Of a stretch of 64,000 nucleotides of DNA, positions 24,490-33,700 are shown one piece after another. Under the pieces are notes generated by a model. The model worked only from the letters and a program-made list of their open reading frames with translations, did no database searches and was not told the DNA's origin. Origin of the DNA: Acidovorax sp. Leaf78 (GTDB lineage Bacteria; Pseudomonadota; Gammaproteobacteria; Burkholderiales; Burkholderiaceae_C); NCBI RefSeq assembly GCF_001422735.1, contig NZ_LMLZ01000003.1, forward strand, positions 105,109 to 169,108, given 5' to 3'. The stretch's first letter is position 1. Every line of letters starts with the position of its first letter. The translations under genes were made by a program, and so were the position numbers.

Positions 24490-25476
24490 TCAACCCCGCT
24501 GCGGCGCCAGGGCGTCCCGGTAACGGCGGCTGCACGGCACGGTACTGCCATCCTTCATGACCAGGCGCGCGTCCCCGCTGTCCAGCGGCTCGATCACGGC
24601 TATCGCGTCCAGGTTGACGGCATAGCTGCGGTGCACGCGAACGAAGCGGGTAGGGTCCAGCTGGGTGAGGAAGTCGGTGAGTGTCGAGCGCAACAGGTAG
24701 TCGTGGCCGTTCACATGCAGGCCCACGTAGTTGGCCTCGGCCTGCAGCCAGGCGATGTCGTTCGCGGCGATGAGGAACTCGCGCCGCAGCTTGCGCACCA
24801 GAAAGCGCTCGGGCCGCGGCGCTGGCGCAGCGGTGGGTGAGGGCTCCAGTGCGGCGGGTGAGGTCGTGGAAGCCGCCGGTTCTGGTGCTGTGGTCGGGAC
24901 GGGCACTGGAACGGTGGAGACCGCCGTGGAGATGACGATGGGGTTAGCGGGCTCCGGCGCATCCAGCACCCTGGCTTCACCCTGCAGCCGCAGCAGCAAG
25001 AACCGGTAGCTCACCAGTGCACTCACTGTGAGCGCGTAGCTGCGCACGTCCTTGAGGTATTCGTAGCCCCACTGCTCCCACCAGCCCGCGGGCTGGTAGC
25101 TGTGGCCCAGGGCCACATACGCTGCGTGGCGCAGGCCCCACATGCCCGCCAAGTGAATGCTGCAGTACACCGCACTGGCCAGCACGTGCCAGGGCAGGTG
25201 GCGCCGCAGCATGCCCCAGCGCAATGTGAAGCGGCGCTCTACAGCCACCACGGCGGGGATCAGCGCTGCGACCACAGCCACGCTGGACAGCTCCCAAAGC
25301 AACGGCTCCCACGCCGCCACCACCCGCTGGGTGCCGCGCAGATCGACCCAGGTCACCACCGTGTTGAAGGCCGCCTGGACCAGCAGCACCACGGCCCAAA
25401 AGCCGATCTCGGCCCGCCGGCGCAGAGCGCGGTCGTGGGGATAGCGGTCGATCCAGGGGGTCGCGGGGGCGGTCAT
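24490..25476 (-). CDS. Membrane-anchored LytTR-family regulator
   Basis: Protein of 328 residues. Four hydrophobic segments fill the first 170 residues (around IGFWAVVLLVQAAFN, LSSVAVVAALIPAVV, HVLASAVYCSIHLAGMW, ALTVSALVSYRFLLL). A Pro/Ala-rich linker leads to a C-terminal LytTR DNA-binding domain (about 225-325) with ANDIAWLQAEANYVGLHV, LDPTRFVRVHRSYAVNLDAI and DGSTVPCSRRYRDAL. There is no receiver domain, so it is a one-component, membrane-bound regulator rather than a response regulator. It is divergent from an acyltransferase gene 170 bp away, its most likely target (inference). No good Shine-Dalgarno is seen before the chosen ATG. Confidence 0.85.
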   Translation of the reverse strand: MTAPATPWIDRYPHDRALRRRAEIGFWAVVLLVQAAFNTVVTWVDLRGTQRVVAAWEPLLWELSSVAVVAALIPAVVAVERRFTLRWGMLRRHLPWHVLASAVYCSIHLAGMWGLRHAAYVALGHSYQPAGWWEQWGYEYLKDVRSYALTVSALVSYRFLLLRLQGEARVLDAPEPANPIVISTAVSTVPVPVPTTAPEPAASTTSPAALEPSPTAAPAPRPERFLVRKLRREFLIAANDIAWLQAEANYVGLHVNGHDYLLRSTLTDFLTQLDPTRFVRVHRSYAVNLDAIAVIEPLDSGDARLVMKDGSTVPCSRRYRDALAPQRG

Positions 25477-25646
25477 GGTTGGCAAGTGTAGGCAGGCGCA
25501 GAGCGTGCCTGCCCTTGTGGGGCCGCGTCGTTCGTCCCTGCTGCTCGCCGCTCGTCCCGGAGGGGCCTCGGACCGTCCCTGGACCGCACCGCGCGGCAGG
25601 CCGTGGCCAGAGCATCCGGGGCATTGCAACCATTTCCCCTTTTCGC

Positions 25647-26897
25647 ATGTCCACACCGTACCCCGGCTGCGCCGCCCCGCGCCGCCACGATATCGACGCG
25701 CTGCGCGCGCTGGCGTTTGCGCTCGTCATCGTCTACCACGTGGGCATGTACTACGTGGCCGACTGGCACTGGCACCTCAAGAGCCCGCACGCTGCCGACT
25801 GGCTGCAGGGCCCCATGCGGGCGCTCAACCTCTGGCGCATGGACCTGGTGTTCCTCATCTCAGGGCTCGCCTTCGGACTGGTGCGGCGCGGGCACGGCTT
25901 GATGAGCCTGGTCCGGCTGCGCAGCCTGCGCCTGCTGGTGCCGCTGGCCTTCGGCATGGCGGTGGTGGTGCCCTACCAGCCCTATGCGCAGGGCGTGGCC
26001 AACGGGCTCATCGCGCCGGGTTTCTGCGACTTCCTGCGGCGCTACTACGGTGGCAGCACGTGGCCGGCGGGGGCGTTCGACGGCTGGCACGCGGGCGTCA
26101 CCTGGAACCACCTGTGGTACCTGGCGTACCTCTGGGCCTACACCATGGTGCTAGCCGTGCTGCTGCCGCTGGCGGAGTCGCTGCCGGGCCAACGGCTGCG
26201 CCGCGCATTCACCCGCCTGCGGGGCACTGCACTGGTGCTCGTGCCCGTGCTGCCACTGGCACTGACCACGGTGTTGCGCTGGCCGCACTTCGACGCCACG
26301 CACGACCTCATCCACGATGGCTGGGTGCATGCCGTGTACTTCACGCTGTTTGTCTACGGCTACTGGATCGGGCTGGACGAGGGGCTATGGGACGAGCTGG
26401 TGCGCCTGCGCTGGCGCACGCTGGGATTGGCGGCCGTGTTGCTGGCGCTGCATTTCGGACTGCGCGGTGCGGTGTGGGTGCAGCAGGCCGGCTTGCCGGT
26501 GCGCGTGGCTGTGCGGGTGTTGGCCGATGTTTACGCCTGGGCCGCGCTGCTCACCATCCTGGGTTGGGTCCACCGCTACCTGAACCGTCCCTGGCCTTGG
26601 CTGCGGTGGGCCAATGAGTCGGTTTACCCCTGGTATGTGCTGCACCAGACCGTCATCATCGTGCTGGTGGTGGCCTTGTTGCCTTGGCAACTGGGTCCCG
26701 TGGTGGAGCCCCTGGTCCTTCTGGTGGGTACGGCGGGGCTGTGCTGGGCCCTCACGGCCGTGGTGCGGCGCGTGGGGTGGTTGCGGCCGTTGTTCGGGCT
26801 GTCCAGAAATGCACCCGGCACAGGGCGGCAGTACGCCGCAGCCGAAGCCACCACCACGGTGCACCGCAGCGCTGCCGACAGCACAATGCGACGATGA
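25647..26897 (+). CDS. Acyltransferase family 3 membrane protein
   Basis: Integral membrane acyltransferase of 416 residues with about ten hydrophobic segments. It carries the family motif DIDALRALAFALVIVYHVG, with Arg20 and the probable catalytic His31, and later VFLISGLAFGLV. Members acylate glycans, lipids or small molecules in the envelope (OafA/OpgC-like). The C-terminal 35 residues are polar and low in complexity. It is divergent from a membrane LytTR regulator and overlaps the next gene by four bases (ATGA), so the two are translationally coupled. The acceptor is unknown. Confidence 0.85.
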   Translation: MSTPYPGCAAPRRHDIDALRALAFALVIVYHVGMYYVADWHWHLKSPHAADWLQGPMRALNLWRMDLVFLISGLAFGLVRRGHGLMSLVRLRSLRLLVPLAFGMAVVVPYQPYAQGVANGLIAPGFCDFLRRYYGGSTWPAGAFDGWHAGVTWNHLWYLAYLWAYTMVLAVLLPLAESLPGQRLRRAFTRLRGTALVLVPVLPLALTTVLRWPHFDATHDLIHDGWVHAVYFTLFVYGYWIGLDEGLWDELVRLRWRTLGLAAVLLALHFGLRGAVWVQQAGLPVRVAVRVLADVYAWAALLTILGWVHRYLNRPWPWLRWANESVYPWYVLHQTVIIVLVVALLPWQLGPVVEPLVLLVGTAGLCWALTAVVRRVGWLRPLFGLSRNAPGTGRQYAAAEATTTVHRSAADSTMRR

Positions 26898-27382
26898 ACC
26901 TTCGCCTGTCCGACCTGGTGCCGCCGGTGGTGCTGCGCCCCGCTATCGGCCAGGATGCGCCCCGGCTGGCCCGCCTCTGGCGTGAGGCCTGGCGTTCCGC
27001 CAACCCCGGGGTACTCACCGTGGCGCCACTGTCCCACTGGGAAGACCGGGTGCGTTCCGAGTTCGGCCCACCCTGCACCGCGCTGCTGGTCGAGCGCGCA
27101 GACGAATCCCTGTTGGGATTCATGGTGCTCCACATGGCGCATAGCCACCTGCACCAGCTCTTCGTGGCGCCTGGCGCGCAGAGCCAGGGTTTGGGTGGCG
27201 CGATGGTGCAGGAGATCTGCCAGCGCCTGTGCCCAGCGGGCTGGACGCTGCATGTGGCGACAGCAAACCTGCGTGCGCGGCGCTTTTATGCCCGGTGCGG
27301 GCTCATCGAAGGTGCCGTCAGCGTTCATCCGACTTCAGGGCGCGAGAGGGTGGTGTGCAGTTGGCGCAGCGTAGTGCCATAG
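26894..27382 (+). CDS. GNAT-family N-acetyltransferase
   Basis: GNAT protein of 162 residues. The N-terminal beta-strand (VVLRPAIGQDAPRLARLWREAW) and the acetyl-CoA binding segment LHQLFVAPGAQSQGLGGAM (around 93-112) fit the family, as does NLRARRFYARCGL near the C-terminus. The gene starts within the stop codon of the acyltransferase gene (ATGA overlap), so the two are coupled. Substrate cannot be told from sequence. Confidence 0.87.
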   Translation: MNLRLSDLVPPVVLRPAIGQDAPRLARLWREAWRSANPGVLTVAPLSHWEDRVRSEFGPPCTALLVERADESLLGFMVLHMAHSHLHQLFVAPGAQSQGLGGAMVQEICQRLCPAGWTLHVATANLRARRFYARCGLIEGAVSVHPTSGRERVVCSWRSVVP

Positions 27383-27579
27383 CGTGTACTGCACTCACGT
27401 TCAGGCGAGGGTTGCCGCACTAACCGTTGCAAAAGGTCGCTGTTATTCCATATTGGTTACTTCGGTTACCTTTTGCGGTAATTTTCTGGGGTTAGTGAGC
27501 GTGGTTGTCAAGGGAATCTGCTGCTCTCATGGCTATCATCCGCAGCACTTAGAAACAACGGGCTTGATGCCTGCAGCAC

Positions 27580-30138
27580 ATGAAACGCCGCGTCACCATC
27601 CAAACCCCATTGGGCGAGCAGCTCAAGTTCCGGCAGCTGCAGGGCACTGAAGAAATCAGCCAGTTATTTTCTCTGGATGTAGATCTGCTGAGCGAAAGCA
27701 AAAGCATCGATCCCAAGGCCTTGCTGGGCAAAAATGCCACCATCGTGGTGGAGACCGAAGGCGGCGGTCAGCGCTACATCGACGCCATCGTCACCCGATT
27801 TGGCATGCAGGGCCAGGACCACCGCATGTTCTCGTACCGGGCGCGCCTGAGCCCATGGCTGTGGCTGGCCACCCGCAAAAGCGACTTCAAGATATTCCAG
27901 AATAAAACAGTTCCCGAGATTATTGAAGAAGTTCTCGGTAAATACGGATACCCGCTGGAAAAGAAGCTGACACGTAGTTATCGTACTTGGGATTATTGCG
28001 TTCAATATAACGAATCTGACTGCCAGTTTGTATCTCGGCTCATGGAGCACGAGGGCATCTATTACTACCACCAGCATTCCCCCGGCCAGCACGTATTGAC
28101 GCTGGCGGACGATATCGTGGCATCGCACAGTCCGCTGCCAGGCGCCGCCACGCTGCCGTTCTACCCGCCCGAAAAGGCGGCTATTTCCGAGCGGGAATGT
28201 GTCTTTGCGTGGGAGCTGGCCGAGGAGATCAAATCGGGCCGCCATTACAACGACGACTACGACTTCAAAAAGCCCAAGGCCGATCTGTCGAATATGCGCA
28301 AGATGCCGGTGGGCCATGCGCACGACAGCCACGAAGTGTATGAATGGCCCGGCGGCTATACCGAGTACGGAGACGGTGAAACCTACGTGCGGGTGCGTCT
28401 GCAGGAAAACCTCACCCGCGAGAGCGTCGTGCAGGGCAAATCAAGCTGCCGCGCGCTGACCCCGGGCTACACCTTCAACCTCGACAACTATCCCCGCGAG
28501 GATCAGAACCAGCAGTACCTGATTACCGCGGTTCAATACCACTTCCAGGAGAACCCGGAAGTCAGCAGCATCGCCAAACCTACACCCAAGACCACCAAGG
28601 ACGAGGTGGGGTCCATCCAGCGCTTTGTGCTGAAGGCGCAGCCCACCAGCCTGGCCTTCACGCCGCCGCGCGTCACCCCCAAGCCCCGCAGCCAGGGCCC
28701 GCAGACGGCCGTGGTCGTCGGCCCGCCTGGAGAAGAAATCTGGACCGACAAGTACGGCCGGGTCAAGGTGCAATTCCACTGGGACCGTATCGGCGCCATG
28801 GACGAAAACTCCAGCTGCTGGATCCGCGTGTCGCACCCCTGGGCCGGCGCCAAGTACGGCGGCATCTTCACGCCCCGCATCGGCCAGGAAGTCATCGTTG
28901 ACTTCCTGAACGGCGACCCTGACTACCCCATCATCACCGGCCGCGTCTACAACAACGACCAGATGCCCCCGTGGGAGCTGCCCAAGCACAAGACGCAGTC
29001 GGGCTTTCAGACCAACTGGAGCAAGGGCGGCGGCGGCAAGCACATGCTGCGGTTCGAAGACCAGAAGGGCATCGAGCACATCGAGCTGTCCACGGACCAC
29101 GGCAATACCCATCTGCACATGGGTTACCTGATGAACCAGAGCTCGGAGGCCAAGCGCAGCTATGGCTTTGAGCTGCGCACGAATGAATGGGGCGCTATTC
29201 GGGCGGACAAGGGGTTGCTGATCACGACGTATACGCAGGACTTCAAGCAGAAGATATCGCATGAAAACCCAGATGGGTTCGATGGCCTGGGTGAAGGCCT
29301 GGCCAACACCGCGTCGCTGATGGAGGAGGCTGGTGAGGCGGTGTCTGCCATGAACAGTGCGATTGAGGCCATCAACGGCCTGAAGACCTCGCACATGATG
29401 GAACTGAGTTCAGGCATTGCTGCCATGACCGGCGGCAAGGCGGCGATGGCGACATTGTCCAAAGCAGCTGCGGCCATCGCTGCGCTTGCCGGCGGTGGAG
29501 GCGGAGGGGGTGGTGGCGCTGGGGCGGAGACATCGATGCCGACCAACACCGACCCCGCCATGCCTCAGTCGCAGGCGTTGCGAGAGTTGTCCAAAGACAT
29601 CAGCAAGCCGGTCGTCTCCATCGTCAGCCCCGAGGGGCATTCGATGATCAGCCCCAAGCCCATCGTGGTCAGTTCGGGGCAGAGCGTTTCGATGCATGCC
29701 AAGCAGCACATCACGCTGTCCAGCGGCGCGCAGCTGACCCAGCTGGCCAAGGGCGGCATGCTGACGCACGTGTCAGAGGGCGGCCAGCGCAACACCGTGA
29801 CCAAGGGCGATATCGCATCGGAAGCCCAGACGGGCAACATGAACCTGACCGCGCAGCAGAACATCACGCTGGCGTCCAAGACGGACACTGCGACCGTGGT
29901 GGGCGACCAGAACGTCAACATCCAGGCGACCAAGGACTCGGTGCTGGTGAAGGCTGCCAAACACATCCGCCTGCAGGCGGGTGAGAGCATCACGCTGACC
30001 ATTGGCGAGGGCGAAGGAGTCGCCTCGCTCAAGCTCACGGACAAGGGCGAGGTGGTCATCAAGGGCAAGAACGGGCTGATCAAGCTCAGTGAACTGCTGG
30101 ATGTGCACGGGGCGCCAATACAGCTCAATTGCCCCTAG
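27580..30138 (+). CDS. vgrG: Type VI secretion spike protein VgrG (TssI)
   Basis: VgrG of 852 residues. The gp27-like domain occupies about 1-350, the gp5 OB-fold follows the motif KYGRVKVQFHW near residue 390 (with SCWIRVSHPWAGAKYGG), and a DUF2345 beta-prism needle occupies about 690-845. Between them is an inserted helical region (TASLMEEAGEAVSAMNSAIE) and a nine-glycine run near residue 640. It forms the puncturing tip of the type VI machine and carries the PAAR-Rhs protein encoded two genes downstream. The gene begins the VgrG / EagR chaperone / Rhs operon. No tss structural genes are in the window, so this is an orphan spike module. Confidence 0.95.
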   Translation: MKRRVTIQTPLGEQLKFRQLQGTEEISQLFSLDVDLLSESKSIDPKALLGKNATIVVETEGGGQRYIDAIVTRFGMQGQDHRMFSYRARLSPWLWLATRKSDFKIFQNKTVPEIIEEVLGKYGYPLEKKLTRSYRTWDYCVQYNESDCQFVSRLMEHEGIYYYHQHSPGQHVLTLADDIVASHSPLPGAATLPFYPPEKAAISERECVFAWELAEEIKSGRHYNDDYDFKKPKADLSNMRKMPVGHAHDSHEVYEWPGGYTEYGDGETYVRVRLQENLTRESVVQGKSSCRALTPGYTFNLDNYPREDQNQQYLITAVQYHFQENPEVSSIAKPTPKTTKDEVGSIQRFVLKAQPTSLAFTPPRVTPKPRSQGPQTAVVVGPPGEEIWTDKYGRVKVQFHWDRIGAMDENSSCWIRVSHPWAGAKYGGIFTPRIGQEVIVDFLNGDPDYPIITGRVYNNDQMPPWELPKHKTQSGFQTNWSKGGGGKHMLRFEDQKGIEHIELSTDHGNTHLHMGYLMNQSSEAKRSYGFELRTNEWGAIRADKGLLITTYTQDFKQKISHENPDGFDGLGEGLANTASLMEEAGEAVSAMNSAIEAINGLKTSHMMELSSGIAAMTGGKAAMATLSKAAAAIAALAGGGGGGGGGAGAETSMPTNTDPAMPQSQALRELSKDISKPVVSIVSPEGHSMISPKPIVVSSGQSVSMHAKQHITLSSGAQLTQLAKGGMLTHVSEGGQRNTVTKGDIASEAQTGNMNLTAQQNITLASKTDTATVVGDQNVNIQATKDSVLVKAAKHIRLQAGESITLTIGEGEGVASLKLTDKGEVVIKGKNGLIKLSELLDVHGAPIQLNCP

Positions 30139-30200
30139 TGCACTGCAGAGCGCATCGCGCTTTGGGCCTACACATCTCTATGAACTGAACCGGAATTTCG

Positions 30201-30629
30201 ATGCAGTACCAAATCAATGAAGGGTCGTTCAGCGTTCCCGACGGCATGCAAGACAACAGCATCAACGTGCTACTCGCAGGGCATAGTGGGCTTGGATTCA
30301 GTGTGGTGGTGACCAGGTCCAGACTTGAGCCTGGCGAAACGTTCGAGCAGTTGGTAAACCGGCAATTGCAGCTGCTGGGCCAGCAATTCAGCATGGCTGA
30401 GTTCACTGATCGAAGCGATCACAAAGACCCCGCGTCCGGTCAACTGCGGGCTATCGAATACGCCGTGCAGTTCAAACAAGACGGCGTGATGGTCTACCAA
30501 CGCCAAGTTGGCTATCTGTTGGGCAACACGGGCAACGTAGTGGTGATGACAGCGGCTGCCCAAGCTCCTCTCTCAGACGCCCAACTGACGCAGTGGCGCG
30601 CCATACGTGCCAGTTTCAAGCCTGCATGA
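30201..30629 (+). CDS. EagR-type (DUF1795/DcrB-like) T6SS effector chaperone
   Basis: Protein of 142 residues of the DUF1795 family: YQINEGSFSVPDGMQDNSINVL at the start, TRSRLEPGETFEQLVNRQL, and the end LTQWRAIRASFKP. EagR chaperones bind the hydrophobic prePAAR helices of Rhs effectors and keep them soluble before loading on VgrG. The gene lies between vgrG and a PAAR-Rhs gene whose N-terminus has just such hydrophobic segments, which strongly supports the call. Confidence 0.9.
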   Translation: MQYQINEGSFSVPDGMQDNSINVLLAGHSGLGFSVVVTRSRLEPGETFEQLVNRQLQLLGQQFSMAEFTDRSDHKDPASGQLRAIEYAVQFKQDGVMVYQRQVGYLLGNTGNVVVMTAAAQAPLSDAQLTQWRAIRASFKPA

Positions 30630-30739
30630 CCGGTCGCGAGTTGCCAACTCGCCCTCACCCCCAGTCCGTGCAAAACCGATTCCAGCCCCCGGCTTTTTGC
30701 TACTGCCTTGATCCAACAGCCTAGTGCATTCCCTCCTTC

Positions 30740-33700
30740 ATGAGCACCTATCCCGCCGCGGCCCGTATTGACGACCCCATTGCCCATACGAGTGCCAATG
30801 CAAGAATGCTTTTGCAATTGGCTGGGGTGGTGGGTGGCGGCATGTTGGGCGGTTTTGTAGGAGGCGCGATTGGCGGAGCTGTTTCTGCAGGACTGACCTT
30901 TATTACAGGTGGTTTTGCTGCGCCTGCTGCACCGGTGATTACTGCTGCAGCAACGCTTGCCGGGACGCATTACGGCATGCAGGCTGGTCAAGCGTTGGGA
31001 ACCGCGGCGGCCGATTTTCTATTCCCGCCCACGGTCACTGGCAAGATCATCACGGGGTCAGAGAACGTCAAGATCAACGGCAAGAAAGCCGCGCGCGCGA
31101 CCAATGCGATGCCGCTGGACAGCGTCATTTGCAGCAAACACACAAGTCGCCCAACCAATTTCATTGCTCAGGGAGCCGCCGATCGCCCTGAGCAGACGCT
31201 TATCAACCATGCCCTTGCCGCCCGAAAGGACGACAAGGTTGAATGTGGAGCCTACATCCACGAAGGGTCCCCCAACGTCTTCATCGGCGGCCCGCCCGCG
31301 ACCGTTCGGAAATATGACGCAGAAGGCAACATCTTCCTGCGAGCCGCCATCATCGGCTATGGAATTTACAGCGCGATCAAAAGCCTCAAGTGCTTACCAA
31401 AGCTGCTGAAAGACCCACGCGCAGTTCTCAAGAACGCGAAATGTATCGTTCAGATGGTACAGGCCGGAATGTCGTTGAATGAAATCGCGGACATTGTGGC
31501 CAACCCGGTTCACATCGCGACGGGAGCAAAGCTGCTCGCCGGTGACGAAGACCTGGATTTCGTACTCCCTGGTGGCTTGCCTGTCGTCTTTCAACGGGTG
31601 TACAACAGCTTGGACCTGCGTTCGCGCACTCACTTCGGTCAGGGCTGGAGCAGCCCTTACACGGCCGAGTTGCACCTTGGGACCGATGTGCAGGGTATTC
31701 CCACCGTTACCTACTATGGTGACGATGGCCGTGACATTGAGTACCCGGTGCCGGCGCCAGGTGAAAGCCACTACAGCGTGGCCGAAGGAATCGCAGTCTT
31801 ATGCAGCGAGGGCGGAGATTTCTTCGTGGTGCTGCCAGACGGCACCCACCAGTGGTTTGGAAAGCCCGATGACGCTTGTGTTTTGGGCCTGGGAAGTCGT
31901 GTGCTTCCGTTGCGTCGTATTGAAGACCGCAACAGCAATTTTCAGGCGCTACGCTACGACGAACTTCATCGGCTGACCCATCTGGCCGACAACACGGGCC
32001 GTTTGCTCGCCTTCGACTACGAAGGCGAAGGGAACCGCATCGCACAAATCCGTTTGGTGACGGGCGCCAACACCGCAGCGCATGAGGTGCCAGAAATTCC
32101 CGAAGTGCTGGCGCGCTATCGCTATGACGGCCAGGGTCAGCTGACCGAAGTGATTGGTCGGGACGGTCAGATTCAGCGCCTGTTTGGTTATGCGGACGGA
32201 CTGATGGCCCAGCACCGCCTTTCGACCGGCTTGACCTGCCACTACCGCTGGCAAAATTTTTCTCAGAACTTGGGAAAAAGATCAGGGCCTCATCCGCGCG
32301 TTGTACAGCACTGGACAGACGACGGAGAAAATTATCAGTTTCAGTATGACTTGGCGGCAGGCACCACGACGGTGACAGAGCGGCTGGGTTCAGGCGAGAG
32401 CGCCCAAATCCGCACGCGCACCTGGGCTTGGAATGCCGATCACGAAATCACCGCCTACACCGACGCACTGGGTAACCGATACACGCAGACGTGGAGTGAC
32501 ACAAGGCAATTGCTGAGCCACACTGATCCGTTGGGCCGGACCACCACCTACGCATACGATGAGGCCGGCAATCTGATCCAGACAACCGATGCGCTGGGTC
32601 GTACAGAGAGCACCCAGTGGAGCCCGGCCCCCGCCAGTCTGCTTCTGGCCACTAGCGATGCAGCTGGTGCCAGCTGGCGCTATCACTATGACAACGACGG
32701 CAACCTGACTGCCGAAATCGACCCCCTGGGGCATACCACGTTGTACGCCAACAACGAGCGCGGTTTGCCATTGGTCATCACTGACGCACACGGTGGACGC
32801 AAGCAACTGGCCTGGGACGTTCGCGGGCTGCTTACCAGTTACACGGACTGCAGTGGCAAAACCACACGCTACACGTACGACCAGCGCGGCTACCTGCACC
32901 AAGAGGTTGATGCACTGGGCCACACCACCACATTGACGCACGACGCGCAGGGAAGGCTGCTGACACTGACGCTGCCCGATGGGGCCGCACATCATTACCG
33001 CTATGACCCGTCGGGGCAGTGCGTGCTTGCACAGGATGCCCTAGGCCACAGCACCAGCTACAGCTACAACCTGCGCGGTCAACTCACCGGGCGCAGCAAA
33101 GCGATTGGCAGCTTCAGCAGCAACATCCAGCTCGGCTATGACTCTGCAAGACGCCTTGCCGTACTGGTCAACGAAAACCGCCAAGCCTACCAATTCACCT
33201 ACGACGCGGCCGACCGGCTGCTGATGGAAACCCGCATCGACGGTACCCGCCAAGTGCTGCACCATGATGCTGCAGGCCAGGTCGTCGGCGTGACGGAACA
33301 CCCCATGTCTATGGGCATGGGCGATGCCGTGCCAGGGCATGCCGATGTGAAGCCGATCCATACGCAACTGGTGCGAGACGCTGCGGGTCAGCTCATCCAG
33401 AAAAAAATCTATTTGCCTGGCGCTGGCACCGGCACAACAGAGGCCCAACTGCCCGAGCTGCAAACCTGCATCGACTACGCCTACACCCCGACAGGCGATC
33501 TGCATCAAGCCCTGCAAAGCAACCCGCAGGGAGAGCCCCAGTCTCGGCACAGTTGGCAGTACGACAAGCTGGGACAGGTGTTGCAAGAGACCGCTGAGCA
33601 CACCGTGCAAGGCCAGCAGCGCAGCACCGTGCTGCACTACGAATACGACGCGTTGGGCAACCGCACCGGCACCACACTGCCGGACGGGCGCACGCTCAAC

